Assembly (NCBI GenBank): GCA_017993775.1
Contig: JAGOMA010000044.1
Span: 1-44,569 of the forward strand
Length of the DNA: 44,569 bases
Origin: Chloroflexota bacterium
GTDB taxonomy: Bacteria > Chloroflexota > Anaerolineae > Promineifilales > Promineifilaceae
Direction: 5' to 3'
Shown one piece after another: positions 42,196 to 44,569 of this stretch; position 1 is the stretch's first letter; the number at the start of each line of letters is the position of its first letter. The notes under the pieces were generated by a model. The model did not search any database. It saw only the letters and a program-made list of their open reading frames with translations, and was not told where the DNA came from. A program made the translations under genes and the position numbers.

Positions 42196-43482
42196 TCAAT
42201 CACAAGTAAACAACACGATGCCATCAACGGCGCCATAACCAATGGCTAATTGTTTTCCTGATGATGATAAGGCAAACTTTAGGGAAGGCATTTGATATCC
42301 TGGTATCCTAACTAAAATCTCTCCCTCTAGTGTCCTAATTTCCGTTTCATTTTCTTGAACAACTGACACAAGATAGCTTTGGGTTGCTTCATTCCAAACA
42401 ACATTCGTAATTCCAGGTACTAATCGGGTTTCGATCAATTTTGGAGTATCTTGTGTCAAATCAAAAATGTATATTTCATCCTTATCTGGTAATCCTTGCT
42501 CATAAGGATTATTAGTAGATGCAACTGTCTTGTCATATGGAGAATATGCCAAATAATTGTAAGTTGCATCTAAAGGGTTATCTTTTCCTTGTCCAGAATG
42601 TATTATGGATATGGGGTTGTCCAGTTGAATAACTAAAGCATCTGCACCGTGTTCTTCGGTAGCAAACACAAACCATAATAGAGAACCGGTTTCATCCCAT
42701 TGCCAAGAGCTTGATGATGGCACATACTCAATTAGCCTAACAATCTGATTCTTGCTAACTAGCCAAAAACCTATTTGGGATTCACCTGCGTCACTAACTT
42801 GTATAAGTTGCCATTCCTGATTAGGTGATACTCCCAGAATCTCTAGAGGACAATTAATATCGCAAGGATTGTTGAGTAATGACCCAAAATCTACTGTATT
42901 TGAAATGATGTCTCCTGTAAGCAAATTTACTTCTCCCTCACCAAACAGCAATCTTGCCGAAACAAACTCCCCTAAAACAGGAATTTCCTCTATAGCTGGT
43001 GGGGACGTAGTTGTTGTTTCAGCAGTTATCTTTGGCGCGGGTCTTGGTGCCCACCCTCGAAATACCAGGGTTTCCTCATCTAAAAAATGTAAGGATGAGA
43101 AATTATAAATACCAAGAGTGCCTTGAATATCAAAACGCGAAGGTGGTAATTTGCAAACACGACCAGATTGTGTATCAGTTGTTAAGATTTCTTGTGGTTC
43201 AACCGTCGGCGTTGTTTCAAATAGTGTCGCCATTAACGTTGGTTTAGCTTCAATAGTTGCCCTGGTTGTTGAAGTAGCCGTTGCGTTTGGCGTTTGTGTA
43301 GGTGGTGGCATTGTTGAAGTATTTCTTGTTGGGTTATTTGTATCTTCCACTAAATTTGGTGGGGTTGCGACAGGTGTAGCAGTTGCATCCGCATAATTCG
43401 TTGTTGACAGGCTACAACCACCCAGGATCCCCAATACTAAAACAAAAATTATTGTATGAAACAAAAATTTATTTTCTTGCAT
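42196..43482 (-). CDS. Lipoprotein, cassette family B, second copy
   Basis: The 428 residues carry a lipoprotein signal (IIFVLVLGILGGC), a Thr/Pro/Asn-rich spacer and a propeller-like domain homologous to 36011-37345 (NPCDINCPLEILGVSP, WQLIQVSD, YVPSSSSWQW, FTCD end). AAGGAG overlapping the upstream Rhs-M23 stop gives a good ribosome binding site, and the gap is 12 bases. It is AT-rich, like the tips. Candidate immunity protein to the M23 tip. Confidence 0.75.
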   Translation of the reverse strand: MQENKFLFHTIIFVLVLGILGGCSLSTTNYADATATPVATPPNLVEDTNNPTRNTSTMPPPTQTPNATATSTTRATIEAKPTLMATLFETTPTVEPQEILTTDTQSGRVCKLPPSRFDIQGTLGIYNFSSLHFLDEETLVFRGWAPRPAPKITAETTTTSPPAIEEIPVLGEFVSARLLFGEGEVNLLTGDIISNTVDFGSLLNNPCDINCPLEILGVSPNQEWQLIQVSDAGESQIGFWLVSKNQIVRLIEYVPSSSSWQWDETGSLLWFVFATEEHGADALVIQLDNPISIIHSGQGKDNPLDATYNYLAYSPYDKTVASTNNPYEQGLPDKDEIYIFDLTQDTPKLIETRLVPGITNVVWNEATQSYLVSVVQENETEIRTLEGEILVRIPGYQMPSLKFALSSSGKQLAIGYGAVDGIVLFTCD

Positions 43483-43494
43483 AAATATAGCTCC

Positions 43495-44569
43495 TTAATT
43501 TCTAGTCATTCCGAAGGCGGTCCCTGGATTATTCCAATAACTTCTTCCAGGGGTGTATTCGTATGATGAAATGTTATAAAGATTTCCCCAACTTGGATAG
43601 CTCCAACCCAGGGCACTTATTTCTGAAGAGTCTTTCCAAAAGTATGCTGGATTGAATATTCGTTGGTCTTGCCTAATTGCTAGATGTACATGGGTATTGT
43701 CACGCTTAAGTAGCGGATTCCCAGTTGCATCAACTTGAAGACTACCATCCGCATTAGTTTTATATTCTCTCTGATCTTGGAGTGTACCAATTGGATCACC
43801 TGGATTAACTTTAGTACCGTCAATAACAGTTCTCATAACATGACCATAAATAACATATATTTTTGTTCCATTTCCTAGATCAACCTCAACCACAACATTA
43901 GGTTCCGCATCGCCATCAAATATTCCGACTTTAACGATCCCTGATACGTTTGAATGAACGATCATACACTCAGGACAATTGGGATCGTAGTTCTTTCCAA
44001 AATCCATACCTGGATGAATTCCAGCAGAATCACCACTATAAACACCGTTGTAATCCGGACTGTTAGGATCAGCAAATTTCTGAGTAAATGAATTTGCGCC
44101 AAAACCATTAACCCATGCGGTATCTTGGATAGGTAAACCTTCAAGGATAGGTTTTGGTGTTATTTTACTCGAGAGCTTGGGTAAACTTGGGCTTGGTTTT
44201 GATGTGATTGGTTTACTACAATCGTACCCACATTCTCGGTGGCCCGTGGGGTCGATCAGGTTGAGGGGTGAATTTCTTACATAGCTGTACCTGTTCAGGG
44301 ACTGCGGGTTGATGGGGTTGGGCACTATCGAGTCGGCGCTCAGGAAGCGGCCCAGGCCCGGCGCGTAAAAACGCGCATTCATGTATATCAACCCCAGGTC
44401 CGTCATGTTCTCCTTGTGGCCGGTAAAACCCCGGTCGGTGATGGTGCTGGGGCCGCCGCTGCGGTAGCCGCCAAAGGGCAGGTAGCGCGTCTCGTTCACC
44501 TTCTGGCCGCTGCCGGTCACAATGGCGCTGGCGCTGCCCAGACCTGTGCTGAGCAACGCCGAAGCATGG
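43495..44569 (-). CDS. Rhs protein with M23 (LytM) peptidase tip, C-terminal part (runs off the window)
   Basis: The frame is open to the right edge (SDHASALLSTG), so the true start lies outside. It shows the Rhs-associated core (DRGFTGHKENMTDLGL, FYAPGLGRFLSAD, NLIDPTGHRECG), a Ser/Pro/Lys spacer, then an M23 domain with HPGMDFGK (HxxxD), VIYGHVM and HVHLAIRQ (HxH), all intact. The tip differs from that of cassette C except at the active site and fold. It may be the 3' end of the full-length, expressed Rhs gene of this locus. The family B lipoprotein follows. Confidence 0.85.
   Translation of the reverse strand, partial: HASALLSTGLGSASAIVTGSGQKVNETRYLPFGGYRSGGPSTITDRGFTGHKENMTDLGLIYMNARFYAPGLGRFLSADSIVPNPINPQSLNRYSYVRNSPLNLIDPTGHRECGYDCSKPITSKPSPSLPKLSSKITPKPILEGLPIQDTAWVNGFGANSFTQKFADPNSPDYNGVYSGDSAGIHPGMDFGKNYDPNCPECMIVHSNVSGIVKVGIFDGDAEPNVVVEVDLGNGTKIYVIYGHVMRTVIDGTKVNPGDPIGTLQDQREYKTNADGSLQVDATGNPLLKRDNTHVHLAIRQDQRIFNPAYFWKDSSEISALGWSYPSWGNLYNISSYEYTPGRSYWNNPGTAFGMTRN
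44361..44569 (-). repeat. Rhs core duplication, copy 3 (partial)
   Basis: This stretch continues the core seen at 34693 and 38142 from the palindrome GCGCGTAAAAACGCGC to the window edge. It is slightly more divergent than the other two (for example GGGCCGCCG for GGGCTGCCG). Confidence 0.85.

Noticed and set aside
1..44569. tRNA, rRNA or a complete insertion sequence
   Set aside because: No cloverleaf, rRNA segment, transposase gene or paired terminal inverted repeats could be recognised.

Overview
The window reads as chromosomal DNA of a free-living filamentous or environmental Chloroflexota (Anaerolineae/Ardenticatenia-like). This is inferred from the rimM-dprA-manC-topA gene order, a topoisomerase I with an N-terminal zinc ribbon, eukaryotic-type kinases with long extracytoplasmic tails, NBR1-type Ig domains, and large surface proteins with Chloroflexota-like architecture; no marker rRNA is present. 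The palindrome AACGGCCGTT, or its ACGGCCGT core, recurs throughout, inside genes and between them, in the manner of the cyanobacterial HIP1 octamer.

Region 1 (1-5.6 kb, + strand): housekeeping genes rimM, dprA, manC and topA, ending in a terminator. Region 2 (5.6-12.6 kb, - strand): a three-gene operon of kinase, GH3 beta-N-acetylhexosaminidase-like protein and kinase, probably linked to cell-wall sensing or turnover. Region 3 (12.7-19.3 kb): a GH13 alpha-glucosidase (-), two overlapping CNNM/HlyC-type DUF21-CBS membrane proteins (+) behind a good sigma70 promoter with a long leader, and an M32 carboxypeptidase (-). Region 4 (19.5-26.8 kb): a giant secreted ExeM/NucH-type nuclease (-) divergent from a GH/NBR1-Ig/C39/GH multidomain protein (+). 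Region 5 (27.0-32.2 kb, - strand): an SPFH protein with a C-terminal helix-turn-helix plus a small partner, then a tightly overlapping operon of nucleotidyltransferase, secreted clan GH-A glycosidase, solute-binding lipoprotein and small membrane protein.

Region 6 (32.2-44.6 kb, - strand) is the unusual part. Four consecutive cassettes each carry a C-terminal Rhs toxin tip followed by one lipoprotein gene. There are two tip types, an M23 (LytM) peptidase and an HExxH metallopeptidase, and two lipoprotein families, and the pairing is consistent: M23 tips always precede family B and HExxH tips always precede family A. This is what effector/immunity pairs would look like. Tandem arrays of a 51-bp unit built around AACGGCCGTT (4, 6, 11 and 16 copies) precede three of the cassettes and also the nucleotidyltransferase gene. 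Each array meets the gene it precedes through the same short edge sequence. Two Rhs cores are near-identical 841-bp duplicates truncated at the same base, one cassette is frameshifted at the core/tip join, one tip has lost its core, and the 3' end (domains V-VI) of a group II intron lies beside the smallest array. I read this as a decaying or silent store of Rhs tip-immunity cassettes downstream of a longer Rhs gene that leaves the window on the right.
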